A stretch of 64,000 nt of DNA from Variovorax paradoxus (lineage in GTDB: Bacteria > Pseudomonadota > Gammaproteobacteria > Burkholderiales > Burkholderiaceae_C), in contig NZ_JXQQ01000038.1 of assembly GCF_000834655.1 (NCBI RefSeq), positions 1 to 64,000 of the forward strand. Reading direction: 5' to 3'. Under the pieces are notes generated by a model that was given only the letters and a program-made list of their open reading frames with translations, was not told where the DNA came from and ran no database searches. Positions 19,857 to 28,046 of this stretch are shown piece after piece. How positions within the stretch are numbered: position 1 is the stretch's first letter; each line of letters begins with the position of its first letter. Made by a program: the position numbers and the translations under genes.

Positions 19857-20627
19857 ATGACCATCGCCAAGGCCGATTTCATCGAGGGCATCGCCAAGGG
19901 AATGGCGGTGCTCGAAAGCTTCGACACCGAGCGCCAGCGGCTCAATGCCACGCTGGCCGCCGAGCGCGCCGGCCTCACGCGCGCCGCCGCCCGCCGCCAC
20001 CTGCTCACGCTCGCCCACCTGGGCTACCTGGAGACCGACGGCAGCTACTTCTGGATGGCGCCCAAGGTGCTTCGCTTCTCGGGCAGCTACCTCGCCTCGT
20101 CGCGCCTGCCGCGCGCGCTGCAACCCACGCTCAACCGCCTCGCGGCGCAGACCGGCGAATCGTTCTCCGCCGTGGTGCTCGACGGCGAAGAGGTGGTCAT
20201 CGTCGCGCGCAGCGGCAGCTACGGCACGCCGACGCGGGTGCTGGCCTACGGCCTGCACCTGGGCGCGCGGCTGCCGGCGCATGCGACATCCACCGGACGC
20301 GTGCTGCTGGCGGCGATGCCCGCCGCACAGCTCACGCAGTGGCTCAAGGGGCGGCACCTGGCGCGGTTGACACCGCACACCGTCACGCAGGCGCGGGGCC
20401 TGCGGCAGCTGATTGCCCGCACGCGCAAGGACGACTATTGTTTTGCCAGCGAGGAGCACGAGCTCGGCGTGCAGGCGCTCGCGGTGCCGCTGCGCGACAT
20501 GCAGGGCCACACGGTGGCCGCGCTCAACGTGGTGCTGTCGGGCACGCGCTACCAGGAAGAGGCCCTGCAGCGCGAGATGCTGCCGCTTCTGTTCGAGGCC
20601 GCGCGCGAAGTCCGGTCGCTGCTCTGA
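19857..20627 (+). CDS. pobR: IclR-family regulator of pobA (PobR/PcaU-like)
   Basis: A 256-residue regulator. The winged helix-turn-helix is at about residues 8-70 (ERAGLTRAAARRHLLTLAHLGYL), the effector domain follows (GESFSAVVLDGEEVVIVARSG, HATSTGRVLLAAM, FASEEHELGVQALAVPL). Gene order (divergent from pobA) and length match IclR-type PobR of Acinetobacter-like systems, and differ from the AraC-type PobR of Pseudomonas. The expected inducer is 4-hydroxybenzoate or protocatechuate (inference). The stop lies inside one arm of a long inverted repeat. Confidence 0.85.
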   Translation: MTIAKADFIEGIAKGMAVLESFDTERQRLNATLAAERAGLTRAAARRHLLTLAHLGYLETDGSYFWMAPKVLRFSGSYLASSRLPRALQPTLNRLAAQTGESFSAVVLDGEEVVIVARSGSYGTPTRVLAYGLHLGARLPAHATSTGRVLLAAMPAAQLTQWLKGRHLARLTPHTVTQARGLRQLIARTRKDDYCFASEEHELGVQALAVPLRDMQGHTVAALNVVLSGTRYQEEALQREMLPLLFEAAREVRSLL

Positions 20628-20706
20628 GAGGCTGAGAGGCAATCCGACATGACCGCTCATCCCCGCAAACCTGCTCGGTCGCGCCGAATTGCCTCTGAGC
20701 CTCTCA
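20625..20706. repeat. Long inverted repeat at the 3' end of pobR
   Basis: The arms 20625-20643 and 20688-20706 are 19 bases each and complementary with one mismatch (left arm TGAGAGGCTGAGAGGCAAT). The 44-base loop itself contains GACCG ... CGGTC (20651-20655 / 20676-20680). There is no T-run, so it is not a standard terminator; it could be a MITE remnant or an mRNA 3' end stabiliser. Confidence 0.6.
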
Positions 20707-20765
20707 ACTGAACTTCGCCACGGCCACTGCCTCGAATCCCGCAGACCGTACAACGGAACACAACC

Positions 20766-21425
20766 ATGCGACTCCTGCTTCTCGAAGACGACGTGATGAT
20801 CGGCGAGGCCGTGCTCGACCTGCTGCGCGCCGAGCAATACGCGGTGGACTGGGTGAAAGACGGCGAGGCCGCCGAGTCGGCCCTGCGCACCCAGCAATAC
20901 GACCTGGTGCTGCTCGACCTGGGCGTGCCGCGCCGCGACGGCCTGGAAGTGCTGCGCAGCCTGCGCGCCCGCAAGCAGCGCATGCCGGTGCTGATCGCCA
21001 CCGCGCGCGACTCGGTGCAGCAGCGCATCGAAGGGCTCGATGCCGGCGCCGACGACTACGTGCTCAAGCCCTACGACCTCGACGAGCTGCTGGCCCGCAT
21101 CCGCGCCTTGCTGCGCCGCGCGGCCGGGCGCGCCGAGCCGGTGTACGAGCACATGGGCGTGAGCATCAACCCGGCCACGCGCGAGGTCACGGTGGCCGGG
21201 CAGCCGGTGGTGCTGTCGGCGCGCGAATGGGCGGTGCTCGAGCCGCTGCTGGCGCGCCCTGGCATGGTGCTTTCGCGCGCCCAACTCGAGGAAAAGCTCT
21301 ACAGCTGGAAGGACGAGATCAGCAGCAATGCGGTCGAGGTCTACGTGCACGGCCTGCGCAAGAAACTCGGCGCCGAATTCATCCGCAACGTCCGCGGCGT
21401 CGGCTACATGGTGCCGAAAATATGA
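20766..21425 (+). CDS. Response regulator, OmpR family
   Basis: A 219-residue regulator with a receiver domain (LLLEDDVMIG; phospho-acceptor Asp in LVLLDLGVPRRDG, near residue 51; conserved Lys in YVLKPYDLDELLARI) and an OmpR-type winged helix (residues ~125-215, ending FIRNVRGVGYMVPKI). It resembles QseB/TctD regulators. The cognate kinase follows after 109 bp containing a repeat. The target is not evident; the DegQ-like gene downstream of the kinase is a candidate. Confidence 0.92.
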   Translation: MRLLLLEDDVMIGEAVLDLLRAEQYAVDWVKDGEAAESALRTQQYDLVLLDLGVPRRDGLEVLRSLRARKQRMPVLIATARDSVQQRIEGLDAGADDYVLKPYDLDELLARIRALLRRAAGRAEPVYEHMGVSINPATREVTVAGQPVVLSAREWAVLEPLLARPGMVLSRAQLEEKLYSWKDEISSNAVEVYVHGLRKKLGAEFIRNVRGVGYMVPKI

Positions 21426-21436
21426 CTCGCCCCCAG

Positions 21437-21505
21437 GCTTCGCGTACTTCGTGTCGCTTCGCCCACCCCCTGCCGGGGGCGACGCCAACGGCCCGGCAAA
21501 GCCGG
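21437..21505 (+). repeat. GC-rich palindromic repeat between response regulator and kinase
   Basis: Contains CCCCCTGCCGGGGG (21466-21479) and CGGCCCGGCAAAGCCGG (21489-21505). It resembles the REP-like element class at 8750 and 12884 but with a different core, and splits the two-component operon. Confidence 0.5.
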
Positions 21506-21534
21506 TTCCGTGTCGTCCCACGGAGGGAGTGCGC

Positions 21535-22890
21535 ATGAGCAGGATCATGGGCTCGCTGACCGGATCGCTGCGCGCGCGCCTGCTGTGGTTCCTGCTCGCG
21601 GCCATCGTGCTGGCCGCCGGCGCGCAGGCCCTGGTGGCCTACCGCACGGTGCTGCACGAGGCCGACGACATCTTCGATTACCACATGCAGCAGATGGCGA
21701 TGTCGCTGCGCTCGGGCCTGCCGCCCAGCGCGGCCGTCGGCGGCATCGGCGGGGGCGAGCAGAACTTCGACTTCGTGGTGCAGGTGTGGACCGCCGACGG
21801 CGTGCGTGTCTTCGAGTCCGCCGAGCAGGCGGCGCTGCCGCAGCTCGCGGTGCTGGGCTTTGCCGACGTGCGCGCACGTGGCACCACCTACCGCGTGTTC
21901 TCGATGCAGACGCGCGGCCTCGTGATCCAGGTGGCGCAGGACATGGCGGCGCGGCGCAGCATGGCCGGCACGCTGGCACTGCGCACCATCGCGCCGGTCG
22001 CGTTGATGGCGCCGCTCCTGATGCTGGTCGTGTGGTGGGTCGTGAGCCGCTCGCTCGCGCCGGTGGCGCGCGTGAGGAAGCAGGTGGCCTCGCGGCAGGC
22101 CGACGATCTTTCGCCGGTCAGCGAAGAAGGCCTGCCCGAAGAGGTGCGCCCGCTGGTGCAGGAGCTCAACCTGCTGTTCGGCCGGGTGCGCCACGCCTTC
22201 GATGCGCAGAAGCACTTTGTCGCCGATGCCGCGCACGAGCTGCGTTCGCCGCTCGCGGCATTGAAGCTGCAGGTGCAGGGCCTGCAGCGCGCGCCCGACG
22301 ATGCCGCGCGCGACATCGCTGTGAGCCGGCTGGTCGCGGGCATCGACCGCTCGACGCGGCTGGTCGAGCAGATGCTCGCGCTGGCGCGGCACGAGGCCAG
22401 CATGGCGGCCGGTGCGAAGCCGGAGCCGGTCGATCTGGCCGAAGTGGCGCGGCTGGCGATTTCGGATGCCGTGGCGGCCGCGCAGGCCCGGCGCATCGAC
22501 ATCGGTGTCGCCCATGCCGATGCCGCGGTGGTCGAAGGCCAGCCCGAGGCGTTGCGCATGCTGTTGCGCAACCTGCTCGACAACGCGGTCAAGTACACGC
22601 CCGAGGAGGGGCGCGTCGACATCGGCATCGCCAGGCTCGGCGATGCGGTCGAACTCAGCGTGGACGACAGCGGCCCCGGCCTGCCCGAGGTGGAGCGCGA
22701 GCGCGTGCTCGATCGCTTCTACCGTTCGGGCGAACCGCAGGCGCCCGGCAGCGGCCTCGGGCTGGCCATCGTCAAGTCGATTGCCGACCTGCACGGCGCC
22801 ACGGTGACGCTGGAGAAATCCCCCAGTCTCGGCGGGCTGCGCGTGCGCGTCGTATTCGCTCCCTCGCCCTCGGGGAGAGGGCTGGGGTGA
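21535..22890 (+). CDS. Sensor histidine kinase (QseC/TctE-like)
   Basis: A 451-residue membrane kinase. TM1 is at about residues 13-33, a periplasmic domain of ~120 residues follows (with GGIGGGEQNFDFVVQVW), and TM2 is near residues 150-172. The HisKA H-box is HFVADAAHELRSPLAALKL, the N-box LLRNLLDNAVKYTP, and G-boxes are DDSGPGLP and GSGLGLAIV. The ATG at 21535 has GGAGGGAG six bases upstream; the frame is open further upstream through the repeat. The last residues (PSPSGRGLG) and the stop are encoded by a repeat element, so the C-terminus has been re-formed. Confidence 0.92.
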   Translation: MSRIMGSLTGSLRARLLWFLLAAIVLAAGAQALVAYRTVLHEADDIFDYHMQQMAMSLRSGLPPSAAVGGIGGGEQNFDFVVQVWTADGVRVFESAEQAALPQLAVLGFADVRARGTTYRVFSMQTRGLVIQVAQDMAARRSMAGTLALRTIAPVALMAPLLMLVVWWVVSRSLAPVARVRKQVASRQADDLSPVSEEGLPEEVRPLVQELNLLFGRVRHAFDAQKHFVADAAHELRSPLAALKLQVQGLQRAPDDAARDIAVSRLVAGIDRSTRLVEQMLALARHEASMAAGAKPEPVDLAEVARLAISDAVAAAQARRIDIGVAHADAAVVEGQPEALRMLLRNLLDNAVKYTPEEGRVDIGIARLGDAVELSVDDSGPGLPEVERERVLDRFYRSGEPQAPGSGLGLAIVKSIADLHGATVTLEKSPSLGGLRVRVVFAPSPSGRGLG

Positions 22891-22893
22891 GGG
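22858..22893 (+). repeat. Repeat element supplying the kinase C-terminus
   Basis: A CCCTCGCCCTCGGGGAGAGG-type sequence followed by GCTGGGGTGAGGG. A matching element occurs at 57008-57046 (reverse orientation). I recognise it as a class of dispersed repeat common in high-GC proteobacteria that often extends reading frames with SPSGRGLG-like tails. Confidence 0.55.
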
Positions 22894-23060
22894 TGCCCTG
22901 CGCCCGATGAGGTGCGGCGGTTGGGTCAAGGCCGATGCCTTCACACCAACATCTCCCAGGGGAAGAGAGAGCAACTCCCGTTTAAGCGGCGCTTAAGTCA
23001 GCGCAACGACATTCCTTTCATCGTGTTTTGCGTCCAAACGCAACTGAAAGGAACCGACCC

Positions 23061-24536
23061 ATGAACACCCGCCTGACTTCCCCCCGCGCCCTGGTGATCG
23101 CCCTGGCGAGCGCCGGCGTGATCGGCGCCATCGGTGCCGGCGCCTACACCAGCGCCGTGAGCGCACCGACCAACGCCACCCCCATCGCCGCGGCCCCCGC
23201 GATGGTGACGCTGCCCGACTTCTCGACCATCACCTCGCGCGACGGCCCCGCCGTGGTCAACATCAGCGTGACCGGCACCATGAAGGCGTCCGACGACGAA
23301 GCCGCGGCCGAGATCCAGGGCATCGACCCCGAAGACCCGATGTTCCAGTTCTTCCGCCGCTTCCAGGGCCAGAGCCCGCGCGGCCACCAGCAACAACGCG
23401 ACGTGCCGGTGCGCGCACAGGGTTCGGGCTTCATCGTCGACCCGAGCGGCATCATCATCACCAACGCCCACGTCGTGAAGGACGCCAAGGAGGTCACCGT
23501 CAAGCTGACCGACCGCCGCGAATACCGCGCCAAGGTGCTGGGCGCCGATGCCAAGACCGACATCGCCGTGCTGAAGATCGATGCGAAGAACCTGCCCGTG
23601 CTGGCCCTTGGCAACACCAAGGACCTGAAGGTCGGCGAATGGGTGCTGGCCATCGGCTCGCCCTTTGGCTTCGAGAACACCGTGACCGCCGGCGTCGTGA
23701 GCGCCAAGGGCCGGTCGCTGCCCGACGACAGCTACGTGCCGTTCATCCAGACCGACGTCGCGGTGAACCCGGGCAATTCCGGCGGCCCGCTGCTCAACAC
23801 GCGCGGCGAGGTGGTCGGCATCAACTCGCAGATCTACAGCCGCAGCGGCGGCTACCAGGGCGTGTCGTTCGCGATCCCGATCGACGTCGCCGTGCAGGTG
23901 AAGGACCAGATCGTCGCGACCGGCAAGGCCTCGCACGCGCGCCTGGGCGTCGCGGTGCAGGAGGTGAACCAGGCCTTCGCCGATTCGTTCAAGCTCGACA
24001 AGCCCGAAGGCGCGCTGGTCTCGAACATCGAGAAGGGCGGCCCCGGCGACAAGGCGGGCCTGAAGGCGGGCGACGTGATCCGCAAGGTCGACGGCCAGGC
24101 CATCGTCTCCTCGGGCGACCTGCCCGCGGTGATCGGCCAGCAGGCGCCGGGCAAGAAGGTCACCCTCGAGGTGTGGCGCCAGGGCGAACGCCAGGAGCTG
24201 CAGGCCAAGCTGGGCGATGCCAGCGACAAGCCGGCCCAGGTGGCCAAGGCCGACACCGGCACGGGCCAGGGCAAGCTCGGGTTGGCGTTGCGCCCCCTGC
24301 AGCCGCAGGAGAAGCGCGAGGCCGGCGTCGAGAGCGGCCTCCTGATCGAAGACGCGGCGGGCCCCTCGGCACAGGCTGGCGTGCAGGCCGGCGACGTGCT
24401 GCTGGCCATCAACGGCACGCCGGCGCAGAGCCTGGAGCAGGTGCGCGAGGTGGTGGCGAAGGCCACCAACAAGTCGGTGGCGCTCCTGATCCAGCGCGGC
24501 GAAGACAAGATCTTCGTCCCGGTTCGCATCGGCTGA
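23061..24536 (+). CDS. DegQ/DegP-like periplasmic serine protease
   Basis: A 491-residue HtrA-family protease for quality control in the periplasm. A signal sequence or anchor covers residues ~9-35. The trypsin-like triad is complete: His in NAHVV, Asp in KTDIAVLK, Ser in GNSGGPL. A flexible Gln/Arg-rich loop (FQGQSPRGHQQQRD) precedes the active site. Two PDZ domains follow (about residues 285-370 and 400-490). AAAGGA precedes ATG 23061 (in-frame codons extend to 23028). It follows the two-component operon and may be regulated by it. Confidence 0.93.
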   Translation: MNTRLTSPRALVIALASAGVIGAIGAGAYTSAVSAPTNATPIAAAPAMVTLPDFSTITSRDGPAVVNISVTGTMKASDDEAAAEIQGIDPEDPMFQFFRRFQGQSPRGHQQQRDVPVRAQGSGFIVDPSGIIITNAHVVKDAKEVTVKLTDRREYRAKVLGADAKTDIAVLKIDAKNLPVLALGNTKDLKVGEWVLAIGSPFGFENTVTAGVVSAKGRSLPDDSYVPFIQTDVAVNPGNSGGPLLNTRGEVVGINSQIYSRSGGYQGVSFAIPIDVAVQVKDQIVATGKASHARLGVAVQEVNQAFADSFKLDKPEGALVSNIEKGGPGDKAGLKAGDVIRKVDGQAIVSSGDLPAVIGQQAPGKKVTLEVWRQGERQELQAKLGDASDKPAQVAKADTGTGQGKLGLALRPLQPQEKREAGVESGLLIEDAAGPSAQAGVQAGDVLLAINGTPAQSLEQVREVVAKATNKSVALLIQRGEDKIFVPVRIG

Positions 24537-24552
24537 CCGCAGGGCGCAGCGG

Positions 24553-24894
24553 ATGAAGCCGCCAGGCCAACGGCCCCTCGTCGTGGTTCAGGAGCGCGCG
24601 GCGGCCAGCGGCCTCTCCGCGCACATCCTGCCCACGTCGGCCACGATGATCGGCGTGTGCATGACCGTCATGTCGATCGGCCACCTCGGACCGCGCGACG
24701 ACATGCGGCTCCTGATCGACAGGCTCCTTGCCATCGACGCGCTGGTCTTCCTGGCCAGCGCGCTGCTGTCGTTCATCTCGATGCGTTCGCGCCGCTCGGG
24801 CGTGCGGCTGGAGACCTGGGGGGAGGTTGTGTTCATTGCCGGGCTTGGGCTGCTGGCGCTCGGCGCGGTCACGCTGGCGTTTGCGCTGCGCTGA
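24553..24894 (+). CDS. Small hypothetical membrane protein
   Basis: A 113-residue protein with three hydrophobic segments (about residues 27-46, 58-80, 90-112) and an intervening basic loop (MRSRRSGVRLETW). It begins 17 bp after the DegQ-like gene and is codirectional. Its 3' end overlaps the convergent WYL regulator gene by 26 bp. I do not recognise a family; a membrane accessory role is all that can be said. Confidence 0.6.
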   Translation: MKPPGQRPLVVVQERAAASGLSAHILPTSATMIGVCMTVMSIGHLGPRDDMRLLIDRLLAIDALVFLASALLSFISMRSRRSGVRLETWGEVVFIAGLGLLALGAVTLAFALR

Positions 24895-25870
24895 CCCGCG
24901 CTCCTGATCGCCTGCGTGCAGCCTTGCCGAGCCGCTCGGCCACGCGCGCGATGTGTTCGACCAGTTCGTTCGGTATTTCGACCTCGAAGTCGTGCCCGAG
25001 GCAACCGAGCCAGACGGCCAGCGCATCCAGCGAATTGGCCGCGGTTGAAATGCGCGTCGTGCCTTCGTCGATCGCCTCCGGCACGCCGCCCACCCAGCCC
25101 AGGTGCGCCTCGAGCGCCTTGGCCGGCGCATGCACCACGATGCGCGCGTAGTGCAGGTAGGGCGAGATCCGCAGCGCCTGCTCCATGTACGCCGCCACAT
25201 CGCCGTGCGGCAGCCTGCGTGCCGCGAAGCGCGCGCCTGTCGGCACGGGCGCCACGATGCGGTCGAGGCGAAAGGTGCGCCAGTCTTCGCGCGCCGTGTC
25301 CCAGGCCAGCAGGTACCAGCGCTGGCCCGTCTGCACCACGCGGTGCGGCTCCACCGTGCGCGCGGTCGCCTTCGCGTGGTGGTCGCGGTAGTCGAAGCGC
25401 AATTCGGCCCGGTCGGTACAGGCTTCTGCGAACAGCGTGACCGCCTTCAGCCGCACTTCCGACTTGCCGCGCGCGATCGGCACCACCGACGCGCGCACGC
25501 TGTCCAGGCGCTTGCGCAGGCGCGGCGGCATCAACTGCTCCAGCTTGGCCAGCGCGCGCATCGAGGCGTTCTCGATGTCGCCCTTGCCGTCGCTCGGGTT
25601 GCCCAGGCCCAGCGCCACCGCAATGGCCTCTTCGTCTTCCAGCAGCAGCGGGGGCAGGGCGGTGCCCGCGCCCAGCCGGTAGCCGCCGGCCACGCCCGAG
25701 GTCGAATCGACCGTGTAGCCGAGGGTGCGCAGGCGGTCGACGTCGCGGCGCAGCGTGCGTTCGGTGATCTCGAGGCGTTCGGCCAGCCCGGCGCCCGTCC
25801 AGGAGCGTTGGGCCTGGAACAGGGAGAGGAGGCGGATCAGGCGTGCGGAGGCAGACAGCATGGGCCGCAT
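24869..25870 (-). CDS. WYL-domain transcriptional regulator (YafY type)
   Basis: A 333-residue regulator. The N-terminal HTH_11 winged helix is at residues ~5-60 (WTGAGLAERLEITERTLRRD), followed by a WYL domain (about residues 140-215; GQRWYLLAWDTAREDWRTFRLDRI) and a C-terminal WCX-like segment. ATG 25870 is chosen; an in-frame ATG at 25861 and a longer frame to 26299 are possible. It is divergent from the GFA-family gene with 81 bp between them, so it may regulate that gene. Confidence 0.86.
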   Translation of the reverse strand: MRPMLSASARLIRLLSLFQAQRSWTGAGLAERLEITERTLRRDVDRLRTLGYTVDSTSGVAGGYRLGAGTALPPLLLEDEEAIAVALGLGNPSDGKGDIENASMRALAKLEQLMPPRLRKRLDSVRASVVPIARGKSEVRLKAVTLFAEACTDRAELRFDYRDHHAKATARTVEPHRVVQTGQRWYLLAWDTAREDWRTFRLDRIVAPVPTGARFAARRLPHGDVAAYMEQALRISPYLHYARIVVHAPAKALEAHLGWVGGVPEAIDEGTTRISTAANSLDALAVWLGCLGHDFEVEIPNELVEHIARVAERLGKAARRRSGARVSAAQTPA

Positions 25871-25951
25871 GATGCCCCGGATCGAGGACAGAATCTGTCC
25901 GCAATGGGTCGTAGCCTCGGGTTTCTCTCCAACCGCTCCAAGGACATTCCC

Positions 25952-26356
25952 ATGAAGAAGACATACAACGGCAGCTGCCACTGCGGCAAGGTTCGCTTCC
26001 AGGCCCTGATCGACCTGGCCGCAGGCACCGGCAAGTGCAATTGCTCGATCTGCATGAAGTCCCGCGGCTGGGGCGCGATCGTCAAGCCCGAAGACTTCAC
26101 GCTCCTCTCGGGCGAACAGGACCTGTCGAGCTACCAGTTCGGTTCGTACAGCGCGGAGCATCTTTTCTGCAGGACCTGCGGCATCAAGTCGTTCGGGCGC
26201 GGCAACGTGCCGGAGATCGGCGGCGCCTACGTCAGCGTGAACGTGACCTGCCTGGACGACGCGACGCTGGAAGAACTCTCGACCGCCCCGGTGCGCCACA
26301 TGGACGGGCGCAACAACAACTGGTTCGAGGTGCCGGCCGAGGTGCGTTACCTCTGA
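25952..26356 (+). CDS. GFA-family (Mss4-like, zinc) protein
   Basis: A 134-residue protein of the glutathione-dependent formaldehyde-activating family. The zinc-binding Cys are complete: C9-x-C11, C29-x-C31-x2-C34, C73-x2-C76 (CHC, CNCSIC, CRTC). AAGGA (25940-25944) precedes the ATG. Divergent from a WYL regulator. GFA proteins are often misannotated; glutathione-formaldehyde adduct binding is known for one member only, so the substrate here is open. Confidence 0.88.
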   Translation: MKKTYNGSCHCGKVRFQALIDLAAGTGKCNCSICMKSRGWGAIVKPEDFTLLSGEQDLSSYQFGSYSAEHLFCRTCGIKSFGRGNVPEIGGAYVSVNVTCLDDATLEELSTAPVRHMDGRNNNWFEVPAEVRYL

Positions 26357-27045
26357 GGGGCGGGCGCCATGCCGTGGCGGCGCTTGGCTTCGGCGCTGTC
26401 GTCCGAGGCCATGAAGTCGAGCAGGCTGCGCACCTCGGCCGGCTGCGCAGCGCCGAGGCCCAGTGCCGCGGAGAAAGTCGTGACGATCTGGATTTCCGGC
26501 GGCAGCGGGCCGAGCAACCGGATGCCTTCGACGCCGATCAATTCGCTCATCTGCTGGAACCCCAGCGCAGCCTCGCCGCGCGCGACCAGCGAGCCGACCG
26601 GCACGCCCGGCGGCGCCTGCACGAGGCGACCGCGAATGTCATCGGCGATGCCCCAGCGCTCGAACAAGGCAATCAGCGCAACGCCGCTCGGGCCGGTCGA
26701 ATAGGCGATGCGGGCTGCCGCCCGGACGGCGTGGCGCACCGCATCCTCGGTGGCAATGCCGGGCGGCTGTGCATCCGCAGGCACCGCGATGCCGACCTCC
26801 GAACGAACGATATCGACCTTGCCTGCCGCATCGAGCCTGCCCGCGGCAACGAGCTTGTCGATCGCATCCGAGGCCAGCGCCACCACGTCGAACTGCTCGC
26901 CATCGGCCACGCGCCGCGCGGCTTCGACACCGCCCACCGCCACGAACGAAACCGGCACGTCGGTGCGCTGCGTGTACGCGGCCGCAAGCTCGTCCAGCAA
27001 CCCGCGGGTCGCCATCGAGCAGATTCCCCGGAGGGGCGTTGGCAT
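26347..27045 (-). CDS. Periplasmic-binding-protein-like (ModA-type) protein without signal peptide
   Basis: A 232-residue type 2 periplasmic-binding fold (TRGLLDELAAAYTQRTDVPVSFVAVGG near the N-terminus; the first 20 residues cited here are TRGLLDELAAAYTQRTDVPV; then VVALASDAIDKLVAAGRL, GALGF-type QQMSEL). It resembles ModA and related oxyanion/organic-anion-binding proteins, but the first residues MPTPLRGICSMATR are not a signal peptide, so the protein may be cytoplasmic. It lies 5 bp after the Bug-family gene in the gallate operon and its end overlaps the GFA gene by 10 bp. A regulatory or chaperone role would be inference. Confidence 0.75.
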   Translation of the reverse strand: MPTPLRGICSMATRGLLDELAAAYTQRTDVPVSFVAVGGVEAARRVADGEQFDVVALASDAIDKLVAAGRLDAAGKVDIVRSEVGIAVPADAQPPGIATEDAVRHAVRAAARIAYSTGPSGVALIALFERWGIADDIRGRLVQAPPGVPVGSLVARGEAALGFQQMSELIGVEGIRLLGPLPPEIQIVTTFSAALGLGAAQPAEVRSLLDFMASDDSAEAKRRHGMAPAPQR

Positions 27046-27050
27046 GCGGG

Positions 27051-28046
27051 TCAGTCCGGCTTGATGTTGGCTTCGCGGATCAGCTTGCCGTAGCGGGCCG
27101 CGTCGCTCTTGAGCAGCTTCTCGAACTGCGCGGTCGGTCCGGGCAGCGGCACGCCGCCGGCTGCTGCGAGCTGCTCGCGCACCTCTTTCGAATCGATCGC
27201 CTTCTGCACCGCATCGTGCAGCTTCTCCAGCACTGGCTTGGGCAACCCCGCGGGCGCCACGAAGCCATACCAGACGCTGGCCTCGAACCCCGGGTAGCCC
27301 GACTCGGCCACCGTCGGCACGCCCGGCAGCACGGCGGAGCGCTCGGTGCTCATCACCGCGAGCACCTTCAGCTTGCCGCCCTTCACGAGCGGCAGCACTT
27401 CGAGCGCATTGACCGCCACCACGTCGACATGCCCGCCGAGCACGTCGGTGATCGCCTGCGCGCCGCCCTTGTAGGGCACGTGGCTCAGCTTGAGGCCGGC
27501 GGTGTGCTGGAACAGTTCCATCGCCAGGTGCGGCGTCGCGCCGTTGCCCGGTGTCGCGACGGTCACGCCGCCCGGCTTGGCCTTGGCTGCGGCCACGAAC
27601 TCGGGCAGCGTCCTGATCGGCGAGCCCTCGCGCACCGCGAACACCACGGGCACGCGGCCGACCATCGAGATCGGCGTGAAGTCGTGGTCCAGGTCGTAGG
27701 GCGCGGGCTGGTACATCGAAGGGTTCACCGCCAGCGCATTGGCCGCCAGCAGCAGCGTGTAGCCATCGGGCGCGCTCGTGGTCAGCGACTTGATCGCGAT
27801 GTTGGTGCCGGCGCCAGGCTTGTTCTCCACGACCACGGGCTGGCCGAGGATGCTCGCCATGCGCTGGCCGACCGAACGCGCGATGGCATCGACCGCGCCG
27901 CCGGCGCTGTAGCCGACGAGGATCTTCACGGGCTTGGAAGGGTAGGCGTCCGCGGCGCTTGCGCGGATCGAAGCGCCGAGCGCAAGCGCCCCGGCGAGGG
28001 TGAGCGAGAGGGCGAGGAATGGGCGGCGGAGGGAGGAGGTCTTCAT
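27051..28046 (-). CDS. Bug-family tripartite tricarboxylate transporter solute-binding protein
   Basis: A 331-residue periplasmic binding protein with a signal peptide (residues ~1-31, ending SIRASA-A) and family motifs YPSKPVKILVGYSAGGAVD, VVVENKPGAG and the carboxylate-binding GNGATPHLAMELF. The start overlaps the dioxygenase stop by 4 bp (ATGA), so it is translationally coupled to aromatic-acid catabolism. A likely ligand is gallate, a related aromatic acid or a tricarboxylate intermediate (inference). No TctA/TctB membrane subunits are nearby. Confidence 0.92.
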   Translation of the reverse strand: MKTSSLRRPFLALSLTLAGALALGASIRASAADAYPSKPVKILVGYSAGGAVDAIARSVGQRMASILGQPVVVENKPGAGTNIAIKSLTTSAPDGYTLLLAANALAVNPSMYQPAPYDLDHDFTPISMVGRVPVVFAVREGSPIRTLPEFVAAAKAKPGGVTVATPGNGATPHLAMELFQHTAGLKLSHVPYKGGAQAITDVLGGHVDVVAVNALEVLPLVKGGKLKVLAVMSTERSAVLPGVPTVAESGYPGFEASVWYGFVAPAGLPKPVLEKLHDAVQKAIDSKEVREQLAAAGGVPLPGPTAQFEKLLKSDAARYGKLIREANIKPD

